Assembly (NCBI RefSeq): GCF_018325905.1
Contig: NZ_AP021901.1
Coordinates: forward strand, 1,426,001 to 1,490,000
Direction of reading: 5' to 3'
DNA from: Pseudomonas sp. St316
Lineage (GTDB): Bacteria > Pseudomonadota > Gammaproteobacteria > Pseudomonadales > Pseudomonadaceae
Length of the DNA: 64,000 bases
Below the pieces are notes generated by a model that was not told the DNA's origin, searched no databases, and saw only the letters and a list, made by a program, of their open reading frames with translations. Made by a program: the position numbers and the translations under genes. This document shows, in pieces, positions 40,139 to 48,900 of this stretch (position 1 is the stretch's first letter; each line of letters opens with the position of its first letter).

Positions 40139-40188
40139 TCCGCTTTTTTTTGCGCGTGCGGCCTTTGCCGCGGCGCCCCCTTGATCGC

Positions 40189-40656
40189 TCATTCATCCTG
40201 CCCGTGCGATGCCTGGTCTGCGTGGCTGTAGATGACGTACACGACGATGCCGGTGTGCTTCGAATGTCTCGATCGACAGGTCTCGCTCGGGGGCTCCGAT
40301 TGGCCACATAGGATGCAAGGGGAGGCCGGTTCGCGTTTGTGTCGCAACAGCACTTTGATTTTATCCGCCCGACGCAGCAGTCGTTTGCGCCGGCAGGGCG
40401 AGTCAACCATGGTTTTTAAAAAGTGTTTGTTCTTGCGAAAATCCGAAGGTGAATACAGGGAGCGATAATTGAAGTTGAGCGTTATGAAAAAAAGCAGCAA
40501 TAGATAAAAAGGAAAGCTGATCAGGAACCACAGATAATATTCACGATCCTGGTCATCCAGAAAGGGCAGGGAAATCGCTGCGGAGGTTTCGGACAAAGTT
40601 GCAAATATGGCGATGAGGGTCATAGGGTTGGTTATAGTCTTCAAAGGTTTGTTCAT
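40189..40656 (-). CDS. Hypothetical membrane protein in an AT-richer patch
   Basis: 155 aa. Residues 1-~85 look real: MNKPLKTITNPMTLIAIFAT and a second hydrophobic stretch, YLWFLISFPFYLLLLFFI, then a tyrosine/serine-rich cytoplasmic segment. The last ~60 residues are basic and cysteine-bearing (CRRKRLLRR; CILCG) with poor coding character. No clear ribosome site. Composition differs from neighbours, so it could be acquired or decaying. I do not recognise the family. Confidence 0.45.
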   Translation of the reverse strand: MNKPLKTITNPMTLIAIFATLSETSAAISLPFLDDQDREYYLWFLISFPFYLLLLFFITLNFNYRSLYSPSDFRKNKHFLKTMVDSPCRRKRLLRRADKIKVLLRHKREPASPCILCGQSEPPSETCRSRHSKHTGIVVYVIYSHADQASHGQDE

Positions 40657-41124
40657 GGTTAATGCTCATGGATACTTGTGCTCGGTGAGTGGCTTGAAAA
40701 GTGTTTGTCCATGCCGAAGGAAATATAGGCACAGTCGCAATGGCTGCCCTGTTGGATATCAGGCGCCTGAGTGGGTTTTATATATGAATTCCCCAGCCGT
40801 AAGTGAGTGAAAGGCAGTTTTAATAGTTAATAATTCAGTTACTTTCTATGAGCGAAGCGCTTTTCAATGAGCTGTCCATGGGTGGGTGTGGCGGTGAAAG
40901 AGCGCATTGTTCACAGGGTTACCGGATTGTTAAGAAAGGTCATTCCTTCTCTGTAAAAAAATCCATGACACATTTTTTCTGGGGCGAATTGTAGGAATTT
41001 TCTGTATCGCTTGTAGGTTCTGTCTCTCGGTGCGAGCGTTCAGGGGGGGGCGGCATGCCAAGGTAGAAATGACTAGGCTATTGTGCGTGCTCTAAAAATT
41101 CGAACAGCGAAGTTGGATTTGCCC
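40657..41124. other. AT-rich stretch without a recognisable gene
   Basis: About 470 bases, poorer in GC than the flanks, with homopolymer runs and a G8 tract near 41045. No ribosome site plus frame combination is convincing. It likely carries the promoter of the response regulator at 41125. Confidence 0.5.
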
Positions 41125-41750
41125 ATGAATAAAGTGCTGATCGTGGATGATCATCCCGTCATTCGTCTTGCTGTACGTTTGCTGATGGAGCGTCATGGTT
41201 ATGAAGTCCTTGCCGAAACCGATAATGGCGTCGATGCGTTACAACTTGCACGTGAACTGATGCCCGATATCGTCATTCTCGATATTGGTATTCCGAAGCT
41301 GGACGGGTTGGAAGTCATTGCCCGCCTGACAGCCATCCCTTCATCAATGAAGGTGTTGGTGCTGACTTCCCAGGCGCCGGGACATTTTTCGATGCGCTGC
41401 ATGCAGACGGGGCGGCCGGGTATGTATGCAAGCAACAGGATCTTACCGAGTTACTGAGTGCAATAAAGGCGGTACTGTCCGGTTACAGTTACTTTCCCAA
41501 CCAGGCATTGCATACGGTGCGGTCGAGTCTGGGTAATGCCAGTGAGTCCGATATGGTCGATCGATTATCGGGACGGGAAATGATGGTCTTGCAGCAACTG
41601 GCGCGCGGAAAGACCAACAAGGAGATCGCCGATGGAATGTTCTTGAGCAACAAGACCGTCAGTACCTATAAGACGCGCCTGTTATTGAAGCTCAATGCCC
41701 GTTCGCTGGTCGACCTGATCGAACTGGCGCAGCGCAATGGCTTGGTGTGA
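41125..41750 (+). pseudogene. NarL/FixJ-type response regulator split by a frameshift
   Basis: The first frame gives a receiver domain (MNKVLIVDDHPVIR, phospho-acceptor in DIVILDIGIP, TSQ) and then goes out of frame after APGHF. In the -1 frame the protein continues FDALHADGAAGYVCKQQDL, which is the expected receiver end with its lysine, and then a LuxR helix-turn-helix (LSGREMMVLQQLARGKTNKEIADGMF). The shift maps to a T5 run at 41385-41389; one more T would restore a ~208-residue BvgA/EvgA-like regulator. It may be a true mutation, a sequencing error or slippage. No kinase is adjacent. Confidence 0.82.
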
Positions 41751-41774
41751 GTTTTCGGGGCACGCGTACTCAGT

Positions 41775-41801
41775 AAAAAGCCTCCATCAGGGAGGCTTTT
41801 A
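41775..41801. terminator. Bidirectional terminator
   Basis: AAAAAGCCTCC-atca-GGGAGGCTTTTA between the regulator and the convergent small gene. Confidence 0.85.
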
Positions 41802-41805
41802 CGTG

Positions 41806-41988
41806 TCAGAGGTCAAAGTCATAATCGGCCAGTTGTTTCTGCAGACGGCGCTCTTCCAGCAGGTTATCAATGGTGCGGCGCTTGCTCAGGTTGGTTTTCG
41901 CCACTTCCACGACCACAGGTTCGACGTCGTCGGCGTCAGCGGCGATGAATTCGTCTTCTACATCCAGTTGTTCTTTGCCAGCACTCAT
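41806..41988 (-). CDS. PA3496-family small acidic protein
   Basis: 60 aa: MSAGKEQLDVEDEFIAADAD, then SKRRTIDNLLEERRLQKQL, ending ADYDFDL. Strongly acidic first half, helical basic second half, no membrane segment. I recall this as the PA3496 family next to nth in Pseudomonas, annotated as putative envelope integrity protein; function not established. It is 107 bases downstream of nth on the same strand. Confidence 0.8.
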   Translation of the reverse strand: MSAGKEQLDVEDEFIAADADDVEPVVVEVAKTNLSKRRTIDNLLEERRLQKQLADYDFDL

Positions 41989-42095
41989 GGGTTCGACTCC
42001 AGGCTAAGACTGCCATTGGCGCTCCTTATATCGATAAACCACGGGCGGGTAAAAAAGATTTTTTCAATCGATGGATCAATAAAAGCAATAGCGCC

Positions 42096-42734
42096 TCAAT
42101 CGTCGGAGGTCTTGTGCTTGTATTCGCATAAATCCTCAATTCGGCAGCTGCCGCAGCGAGGCTTGCGCGCCAGGCAAACGTAGCGCCCGTGAAGGATGAG
42201 CCAGTGATGGGAGTCCAGCAGGAATTCCTTGGGAACAAATTTCATCAATTTCTTCTCGACCTCCACCACGTTTTTGCCGGGGGCCAGCCCGGTGCGGTTG
42301 CTGACGCGGAAAATGTGCGTGTCGACCGCCATGGTCAACTGCCGAAACGCAGTATTGAGCACGACGTTGGCGGTTTTGCGGCCCACGCCCGGAAGGGCTT
42401 CCAGCGCTTCGCGCGTCTGCGGTACTTCACTGCCGTGGCGCTCGATCAGTAGGCGGCAGGTTTCGATTACGTTCTTGGCCTTGCTGTTGAACAGCCCGAT
42501 GGTCTTGATGTATTCGGACAGTCCCTCGACGCCCAGGGCGTAGATCGCTTCCGGCGTATTGGCCACCGGGAACAGTTTGGCCGTGGCTTTGTTGACGCCG
42601 ACGTCGGTGGACTGGGCTGACAGAATGACCGCGATGAGCAACTCAAACGGCGAGGAATAGGCCAGTTCGGTTTTCGGTTCCGGGTTGTCCTCGTGAAGGC
42701 GACGAAATATTTCCAGGCGTTTTGCGGCGTTCAT
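42096..42734 (-). CDS. nth: Endonuclease III (DNA glycosylase/AP lyase)
   Basis: 212 aa. Helix-hairpin-helix LPGVGRKTANVVLN with the catalytic Lys, catalytic Asp in AVDTHIFRVSNR, and the C-terminal [4Fe-4S] ligands C-x6-C-x2-C-x5-C (CLARKPRCGSCRIEDLC). It removes oxidised pyrimidines. The start overlaps rnfE by 4 bases; location at the end of the rnf cluster is usual in gammaproteobacteria. Confidence 0.97.
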   Translation of the reverse strand: MNAAKRLEIFRRLHEDNPEPKTELAYSSPFELLIAVILSAQSTDVGVNKATAKLFPVANTPEAIYALGVEGLSEYIKTIGLFNSKAKNVIETCRLLIERHGSEVPQTREALEALPGVGRKTANVVLNTAFRQLTMAVDTHIFRVSNRTGLAPGKNVVEVEKKLMKFVPKEFLLDSHHWLILHGRYVCLARKPRCGSCRIEDLCEYKHKTSDD

Positions 42735-43264
42735 GGGCGCGGCTTTTCCTCAACGGATGAATGGGGTTTGGCGGCCGTCCAGGCCTGTCGGGCCGCCAGC
42801 AGCAGCCCGAGCAGAATGAACCCGCCGGGGGCGAGCAGGGCCAGGGGCAGGCCGCTGCCGATCAGCCCACGCACGGCGCCCAGGCTGATCATCAAAAGGC
42901 CAAACAGCCCAGCCAGCCTGAGGCGTCCGGGCCAGCGCGATTCAACGAAGAAACCCTCCTGCTCCAGCGCTACGCAACTCAGGGCGATCCAGCCAACGTA
43001 AAGGCTCAACGGTCGATACAACTCCAGCACCCAGGCCTGGGCGACAAGGCCCGTGCAGGTGGCCAGGGTCGCGGCCAGCACGATGGAGGCGAGCAGCCGT
43101 TGACAGGCTGCCAGGTGTTGCCGCACAAGCCCCATTGCCGAACCGTGGCTGAAAAGAACCAAGGCCCAGGCCAGCCATAACCCCAGTGCGCCAACCAGCG
43201 AGTCGCTTGCGCCAACCAATGGAACGAGCAGCAGGCCGTGTGTCAGTCCCCAGGGTTTATTCAT
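42731..43264 (-). CDS. rnfE: RnfE-like membrane subunit, divergent
   Basis: 177 aa, about six helices. It aligns with RnfE/NqrD at the start (NKPWGLTHGLLLVPLVGASDSLVGALGL), but the expected Cys of the LCPLLAVS motif is V14. The second expected Cys survives as C97 (WIALSCVALEQEG). In characterised Rnf/Nqr complexes these residues, with two from RnfA, hold an intramembrane [2Fe-2S] cluster. Shorter than typical RnfE (~200-230 aa). Overlaps rnfG by 8 bases. Confidence 0.85.
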   Translation of the reverse strand: MNKPWGLTHGLLLVPLVGASDSLVGALGLWLAWALVLFSHGSAMGLVRQHLAACQRLLASIVLAATLATCTGLVAQAWVLELYRPLSLYVGWIALSCVALEQEGFFVESRWPGRLRLAGLFGLLMISLGAVRGLIGSGLPLALLAPGGFILLGLLLAARQAWTAAKPHSSVEEKPRP

Positions 43265-43868
43265 TCGCAGCCACCCCCATCAACTGAGCCTTGTGCTCGT
43301 CGAAGTAACGCAGCGCATCGTGGATAGCCTGGAGGACCGCCCGGGACGTCACTGTCGCGCCTGCCAGTTGATCGAACTGGCCCTGGTCCTTTTTCAAGGC
43401 CCAGCCGCTGTCATCAGGTGCCTGGCGTGATTTACCCGTGAAGGTCTGCAACCAGGCGTTCGGCCAGCCGGCAATCGCCGCGCCCAATCCAGGTGTCTCG
43501 GATTGGCGCAGGGTCTTGACGCCCAGCAACCGGCCCTGTGGATCGATAGCGACGAGCAATTCGATGCGGCCTTCATAGCCCAGCGCCTGGCTACGCAGCA
43601 GCACGGCGCTGGGTTGGCCGCTGCGAGTCGCCAGGTAGCCACCCAGCAGCGTGCTATGGGCCAGGGGCACCGAGGTGGTGACAACGGGGTGCGCCAACGG
43701 CTGGTTATCATAGCGGTCGGTGGGCAGCACCTCGAGCAAGGCCCTGTTCGCCAGCGCTTGCTGCTGGGCCTCGATACGCCCGGCGGTGCCGAGGTGCGTG
43801 AGGTAAGTGGCACCGATACCCAGGCCGATCAACAAGGTCAGGATTGCCACGCCGACGGGATTGTTCAT
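43257..43868 (-). CDS. rnfG: RnfG-like subunit with covalent-FMN motif
   Basis: 203 aa from the ATG at 43866-43868 ([20 protein letters not shown]); the long upstream frame is a shadow of rnfD. One N-terminal membrane helix, a periplasmic FMN-binding domain, and the flavinylation motif in the form AGATVTS (usually SGATxTS). Overlaps rnfD by 4 bases. Confidence 0.88.
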   Translation of the reverse strand: MNNPVGVAILTLLIGLGIGATYLTHLGTAGRIEAQQQALANRALLEVLPTDRYDNQPLAHPVVTTSVPLAHSTLLGGYLATRSGQPSAVLLRSQALGYEGRIELLVAIDPQGRLLGVKTLRQSETPGLGAAIAGWPNAWLQTFTGKSRQAPDDSGWALKKDQGQFDQLAGATVTSRAVLQAIHDALRYFDEHKAQLMGVAANE

Positions 43869-44851
43869 GTCAGTGGCCGCCGTTGTCGCGCCTCGGCAAA
43901 CCGGTCCAGCGCCGGCACGCCGAGGTTCATCAGTAACACCGCGAACGCCACGCCGTCCGGGTAGCCACTCCAGGTGCGTATCAGATAGACCAGTAATCCC
44001 ATGCCCGCGCCAAACAGCAGGCGGGCGAGAGGGGCCTTGGCACCCGAGACCGGTTCGGTCGCGATAAAAAATGCGCCGAGCATGGTTGCGCCGCTGAACA
44101 GATGAAACAGCGGCGAGCCATGGGAGTCGGAACCCGAACCGTTCCAGCACAACAGGCTGATGATGGACAGGCTCGCCAGCATGCCCACCGGAGCATGCCA
44201 GCTGAACACCCGTTGTTGCAGCAGAAACAGACCGCCCGCGAGGAAGGCCAGGTTGACCCATTCGACACCGCGGCCACCGAAACGTCCGAACGCCGGATCG
44301 TTGGTGAACAGTTCATCGACGGTCAGGCTCGTGTTGGTCCGCAGGCTGTCCAGCGCGGTCGCCCCGGCCCAGGCATCGGGCGCCGGATGAGCGCCGAATA
44401 CCTGCTGCAAGCCTTCAGACAGGCCGATGCCGTGGAGCACTGGCCAGTGACTCATATGGGAAGGAAACGCCACCAGTACCAGGGCGTACCCGAGCATTGC
44501 CGGGTTGAACGGGTTGCTGCCGACGCCGCCCCACAGGTGCTTGCCGAACAGCAAGGCGCAGGCGGTGGCCGTGACGGTCAACCACCAGGGGCAATAGGCC
44601 GGCAAGGCCATGGCCAGCAGCGTGGCGCTGACCAGCGCACTGCCATCGTTCAGGACGGGCTTGAGTGGTCGGCGCCGTAAACGCAGGACCAACGCTTCGA
44701 CCGCCAGCGCAGTGGCGCCGGACAACAGCAGGTTGAGCGCCACGCCCCAGCCATGGAACCACAGCAATGCCAGCACGCCGGGCAGCGTCGCCAGCAACAC
44801 TCGCGTCATTGCCTGGCGCAGCCGTTCGTCCACTGGCTCAAGAGGCGGCAT
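43865..44851 (-). CDS. rnfD: RnfD-like membrane subunit
   Basis: 328 aa, about eight to nine helices. The flavinylation region is retained ([20 protein letters not shown]). Conserved [20 protein letters not shown] is present. RnfD normally takes part in the flavin chain and ion movement. Overlaps the end of rnfB by 14 bases, leaving no room for rnfC, which usually sits between B and D. Confidence 0.92.
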   Translation of the reverse strand: MPPLEPVDERLRQAMTRVLLATLPGVLALLWFHGWGVALNLLLSGATALAVEALVLRLRRRPLKPVLNDGSALVSATLLAMALPAYCPWWLTVTATACALLFGKHLWGGVGSNPFNPAMLGYALVLVAFPSHMSHWPVLHGIGLSEGLQQVFGAHPAPDAWAGATALDSLRTNTSLTVDELFTNDPAFGRFGGRGVEWVNLAFLAGGLFLLQQRVFSWHAPVGMLASLSIISLLCWNGSGSDSHGSPLFHLFSGATMLGAFFIATEPVSGAKAPLARLLFGAGMGLLVYLIRTWSGYPDGVAFAVLLMNLGVPALDRFAEARQRRPLT

Positions 44852-45857
44852 GGGCGTCCACCTGGCGTTCGGCGTCCTTCACCGCTTGTTCCAATGCCTG
44901 CAGTTGTTCATCCGATGCCGTTGCTGCCCGGGCTTTGCTGAGTTCGGCGCGGCGCATCGCCAGTTGGATCTTGGCCCGCTTCAGCTCGGCGTTTTGCGTC
45001 GGTGCAGGGGCTGGCGCGGCCGCAGGCGCGGCGTTTTCCAGTTGGCTCAGGGCCTGTTCGGCCGCTTCGAACTGGCGTTGCAGCACGATCAGTTGCGACT
45101 GCTGCTCGAAGGTTGGCGGATGGCCGAACGCTTTTAAGGATTTGTTCAACTGCGCCCGGCTCATGGCCAGGTCGACCTTGGCTTTTTTCAAGGCGGCATC
45201 GGCGGTGGCGGCTTTTTGCGCGCGCACGCGTTCCAGTGCGGCTTGTACGGGGTCGAGGGTCGGGACCTGGGTTTGAGTCTGGGTCTGGGCCGCCCGTTGG
45301 GTTCGAGCCAGGCGCTCGGCCTGGCGCTGCTCTTCTTCGCGGCGCAGGCGCTCGTTGCGTTGCTCGAAGCGACGCCGGGCATGATTGCGCTTGGCGGTTC
45401 GCGCCTGTTGTTCTTCGGTGCTGAAGGCCAAGCCACCGACGATCGGCAGCACGGTTGCCGTCGGCAGAGGACGCATTTCGATGCAATCGACCGGGCAAGG
45501 CGCCACGCACAGATCGCAGCCTGTGCATTCGTCGATGAGGACGGTGTGCATCAGCTTGGCGGCGCCGACAATCGCATCCACCGGACAGGCCTGGATGCAC
45601 TTGGTGCAACCGATGCATTCGGCTTCACGGATAAAGGCGATTTGCGCCGGGGCCACGCCGCGGCTGGTGTCCAGCTCCAGCACCGGTATTTTCATCAGCT
45701 CGGCCAGGGCTGCGATGGTTTCGCGCCCCCCGGGCGGACATTTGTTGATCGGCTCGCCCTGGGCGATGCCTTCGGCGTAGGGTTTGCACCCGGGATGGCC
45801 GCACTTGCCGCATTGGGTCTGCGGCAGCAGGGCGTCGATACGTTGAATCAGGCTCAT
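44838..45857 (-). CDS. rnfB: RnfB-like iron-sulfur protein with RnfC-like tail
   Basis: 339 aa. It starts directly at the first cluster domain, [20 protein letters not shown], with no N-terminal membrane helix. Clusters: C-x2-C-x4-C plus a distal Cys, then two [4Fe-4S] ferredoxin sites ([24 protein letters not shown]). From ~150 a basic coiled coil leads to two related repeats ([39 protein letters not shown]), which resemble the C-terminal repeats of RnfC. Normal RnfB is ~190 aa. The NADH- and FMN-binding domains of RnfC are not present. Confidence 0.9.
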   Translation of the reverse strand: MSLIQRIDALLPQTQCGKCGHPGCKPYAEGIAQGEPINKCPPGGRETIAALAELMKIPVLELDTSRGVAPAQIAFIREAECIGCTKCIQACPVDAIVGAAKLMHTVLIDECTGCDLCVAPCPVDCIEMRPLPTATVLPIVGGLAFSTEEQQARTAKRNHARRRFEQRNERLRREEEQRQAERLARTQRAAQTQTQTQVPTLDPVQAALERVRAQKAATADAALKKAKVDLAMSRAQLNKSLKAFGHPPTFEQQSQLIVLQRQFEAAEQALSQLENAAPAAAPAPAPTQNAELKRAKIQLAMRRAELSKARAATASDEQLQALEQAVKDAERQVDAHAAS

Positions 45858-46426
45858 GTTTTGACCAGCCCGCGCAATCCGAGAAAGGCCACCGCCATCA
45901 GTCCGGCGCTGATCAACTGAATCGGCAGGCCCCGAAAGGGCAAGGGAATATCGTTATTGAAGGTGCGCTGGCGCAGATCGTCGAACAGGCTCAGCACCAG
46001 CCAGAACCCCAGCCCGGCACCCAGGCTCAGGGCGATGGCGTGGCCCAGGCCTCGATCATCCTGGCCGTTGAGCAGCGTGACCCCGAGTATGCCGGCATTA
46101 CCCAGCAACAGCGGCCACAACCCCGCGAACGGCATTGCCGGCAGCCAGCGTGCCAGCAGGCGCAGCACGGGGCCGATCAGCAATACGCTCAAGGACAGCC
46201 AGGCCAACAGGCGCAGCGAGACCAGGTTTGTCGGCGCCAGCAGCCCATGATCGATCAGGTAGCCCAGGGTGCCGACGATCAGCATCAGGCAGGCCGTCGC
46301 CAGGCCCAAGGCGTGTACCTGCCTCCTGCCGTTGGCCGCCAGCAGCGGATCGACGCCCAGCGGCCAATGCAACACGAGGTTGTTGATCAGAGCAGCGCTG
46401 AACAGCGTGAGGACGATTTCGGTCAT
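45854..46426 (-). CDS. rnfA: RnfA-like membrane subunit lacking cluster cysteines
   Basis: 190 aa, six helices. [19 protein letters not shown] aligns with the RnfA start, but the expected Cys of the (I/L)CPF motif is D26; the second, in the usual TNCAVLG, is A111 (GNAGILG). Overlaps rnfB by 4 bases. First gene of the rnfABDGE-nth unit. Confidence 0.88.
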   Translation of the reverse strand: MTEIVLTLFSAALINNLVLHWPLGVDPLLAANGRRQVHALGLATACLMLIVGTLGYLIDHGLLAPTNLVSLRLLAWLSLSVLLIGPVLRLLARWLPAMPFAGLWPLLLGNAGILGVTLLNGQDDRGLGHAIALSLGAGLGFWLVLSLFDDLRQRTFNNDIPLPFRGLPIQLISAGLMAVAFLGLRGLVKT

Positions 46427-46500
46427 GGGCGTGTTGGCAACAAATGGCCTGTTACAAGATTAGGCATTATCCGGCACGCCGGGAGCGTGGGCCAGATATG

Positions 46501-46537
46501 AAAATCCCACAGCCACCTGCAAGGCGACTGTGGGATC
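46501..46537 (-). terminator. Terminator after metG
   Basis: ATCCCACAG and CTGTGGGAT pair across a 16-base loop; on the minus strand the stem is followed by TTTTC. The stop of metG is 20 bases upstream. Confidence 0.7.
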
Positions 46538-46556
46538 GGTGCAGCAAGCGGTCGTG

Positions 46557-48602
46557 TTACTTGATCCGCTGGCCCGGCTTGGCGCCGCTGTCAGGGCTCA
46601 GCAGGTAGATTTCCTCGCCGCCGGGGCCTGCCGCCATCACCATGCCCTCGGAGATGCCAAAGCGCATTTTGCGCGGCTTGAGGTTGGCGATCATCATCGT
46701 CAACCGGCCTTCGAGCTTGGCCGGGTCCGGGTAGGCACTCTTGATGCCGGAGAACACGTTGCGTTGTTCGTCGCCGATGTCCAGGGTCAGGCGCAACAGC
46801 TTGTCGGCGCCTTCGACGGCCTCGGCCTTGACGATCAGTGCCACGCGCAGGTCAACGGCGGCAAAGGCGTCGAAGTCGATTTCCGGCGACAGCGGGTCCT
46901 TGGCCAGTTCGCCGTTCCCGGCAGGCGCGCCGGTGTCGGTCTGGCTGGCGGCCAGGTCTTCCTTGGAGGCGTCGGTCATGGCTTGCACCTTGGTGGCGTC
47001 GATACGGGTCATCAACGGCTTGAACGCGTTCAACTGATGGTTGCTCAGCAGGGTCTGGTGGTCGTTCCAGGTCAGCGGGGCGACGTTGAGGAACGCCTCG
47101 GCATCGGCGGCCAGCAGTGGCAGCACCGGCTTGAGGAAAATCACCAGCTGGCGGAACAGGTTGATGCCCAGGGCGCAGATCGCCTGGACTTCGTCCTGCT
47201 TGCCTTCCTGCTTGGCCAACGACCAGGGCGCCTTGTCGGCGATCCAGGCATTGGCGCGGTCGGCCAGGGCCATGATTTCACGCATGGCACGGGCAAAGTC
47301 GCGGCTCTCATAGGCATCGGCGATGCTTGGCGCTGCGGCCAGGAACGCGTCGGTCAGTTCCGGTGCGGCGTTGCCAGCGACCAGGACCCCGGCGTTGCCC
47401 TTGTGGATAAAACCGGCGCAACGGCTGGCAATGTTGACGACCTTGCCCACCAGGTCGGAGTTGACCTTCTGCACGAAGTCTTCGAGGTTCAAGTCCAGGT
47501 CGTCGACGCCGCGGCCGAGCTTGGCCGCGTAGTAGTAGCGCAGGTACTCAGGCGACAAGTGGTCCAGGTAGGTCCGGGCCTTGATGAAGGTGCCGCGGGA
47601 CTTGGACATCTTCTGGCCGTTGACGGTCAGGTAGCCGTGCACGTTGATACCCGTCGGCTTGCGGAAGCCGGCACCTTCGAGCATGGCCGGCCAGAACAGC
47701 GCGTGGAAGTTCACGATGTCCTTGCCGATGAAGTGATACAGCTCGGCGGTGGAGTCCTTGCCCCAGAACGCATCGAAGTCCAGCTCCGGCGTGCGGTTGC
47801 AGAGGTTCTTGAAACTCGCCATGTAGCCGATCGGCGCGTCCAGCCACACGTAGAAATACTTGCCGGGCTCGTCGGGGATCTCGAAGCCGAAGTACGGCGC
47901 ATCGCGGGAAATATCCCACTGCTGCAGGCCGGCATCGAGCCATTCGGCGATCTTGTTGGCGACGGCGTCCTGCAGGGTGCCGCTGCGGGTCCAGGCTTGC
48001 AGCATCTGCTGGAAGTCCGGCAGCTTGAAGAAGAAATGCTGGGAGTCCTTGAGCACCGGCGTCGCCCCGGAAATCGCTGATTTCGGGTCTTTCAGGTCGG
48101 TCGGTGCGTAGGTGGCACCGCATTTTTCGCAGTTATCGCCGTACTGGTCTTCAGTGCCGCATTTCGGGCAGGTGCCCTTGATGAAGCGGTCGGCCAGGAA
48201 CATTTTCTTTTCCGGGTCGAAATACTGGGTGATCGAACGGGTGGCGATGTGCCCGGCGTCACGCAGTTTCAGGTAGATCTGGCTCGACAGCTCACGGTTT
48301 TCTTCGGCGTGAGTGGAGTGGAAGTTGTCGAAGTCCACCAGGAACTCGGCAAAGTCGGCGCTGTGTTCAGCCTGGACATTGGCGATCAGTTGTTCCGGGG
48401 TGATGCCTTCCTTTTCTGCGCGCAGCATGATGGCCGAACCGTGGGCGTCGTCGGCGCAGACATAAATGCATTGGTTGCCGCGATGCTTCTGGAAGCGCAC
48501 CCACATATCGGTCTGGATGTACTCCAGCATATGGCCGAGGTGAATCGAACCATTGGCATAGGGCAGGGCGCTGGTGACGAGGATCTTGCGTGGCTCGGAC
48601 AT
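46557..48602 (-). CDS. metG: Methionyl-tRNA synthetase
   Basis: 681 aa. HIGH-type signature [12 protein letters not shown] near residue 20, zinc-binding CPKCG and CEKCG knuckles, KMSKSRGTF, and a C-terminal EMAP/tRNA-binding domain (~575-681, [26 protein letters not shown]). Class I, dimeric MetG1 type. Divergent from apbC across a REPIN. Confidence 0.97.
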   Translation of the reverse strand: MSEPRKILVTSALPYANGSIHLGHMLEYIQTDMWVRFQKHRGNQCIYVCADDAHGSAIMLRAEKEGITPEQLIANVQAEHSADFAEFLVDFDNFHSTHAEENRELSSQIYLKLRDAGHIATRSITQYFDPEKKMFLADRFIKGTCPKCGTEDQYGDNCEKCGATYAPTDLKDPKSAISGATPVLKDSQHFFFKLPDFQQMLQAWTRSGTLQDAVANKIAEWLDAGLQQWDISRDAPYFGFEIPDEPGKYFYVWLDAPIGYMASFKNLCNRTPELDFDAFWGKDSTAELYHFIGKDIVNFHALFWPAMLEGAGFRKPTGINVHGYLTVNGQKMSKSRGTFIKARTYLDHLSPEYLRYYYAAKLGRGVDDLDLNLEDFVQKVNSDLVGKVVNIASRCAGFIHKGNAGVLVAGNAAPELTDAFLAAAPSIADAYESRDFARAMREIMALADRANAWIADKAPWSLAKQEGKQDEVQAICALGINLFRQLVIFLKPVLPLLAADAEAFLNVAPLTWNDHQTLLSNHQLNAFKPLMTRIDATKVQAMTDASKEDLAASQTDTGAPAGNGELAKDPLSPEIDFDAFAAVDLRVALIVKAEAVEGADKLLRLTLDIGDEQRNVFSGIKSAYPDPAKLEGRLTMMIANLKPRKMRFGISEGMVMAAGPGGEEIYLLSPDSGAKPGQRIK

Positions 48603-48697
48603 GGGGCTCGGCTACTTGATGAAACGGAGGTCGGCCACTATAAAGCGCCGGGAAATATATTTCACCCTGCCAGCCTGTTTCCGAATGCATTGGGATT

Positions 48698-48810
48698 GTG
48701 GGAGCAAAGCTTGCTCGCGAAACAGGCACCTCGATTTCCGGAAATCCCATCGCCTGCATCGCGGGCAAGCCTTGCTCCCACACAGCGGGAGCAAGCTCCC
48801 TCGCCACAAG
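48698..48810. repeat. REPIN plus adjacent single arm
   Basis: GTGGGAGCAAAGCTTGCTCG ... GGCAAGCCTTGCTCCCAC (48698-48781), followed directly by a second partial arm GGGAGCAAGCTCCCTCGCCAC (48788-48808) of the GTGGCGAGGG family. Confidence 0.85.
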
Positions 48811-48900
48811 AGCATTCGTCGCCCTTAATCGGGTCGCCACAAAAGCATGCGCGGCGTAGGATAGCGGCCTGTTTTTCCAGTCTTGCTATCGGAGTTGCCC

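Noticed and set aside
41385..41389. Programmed -1 frameshift signal in the response regulator
   Set aside because: The T5 run does not form a canonical X-XXY-YYZ heptamer in the reading frame, and no stimulatory stem-loop or upstream ribosome-like site is evident; mutation or error is simpler, though slippage is not excluded.
43869..44261. Upstream extension of rnfG by 131 residues
   Set aside because: The extension is antisense-like, low in hydrophobicity and lies wholly inside rnfD; the ATG at 43866-43868 starts a proper membrane helix.
46530..48080. 516-residue plus-strand open frame opposite metG
   Set aside because: Shadow of metG with no start signal or motif.
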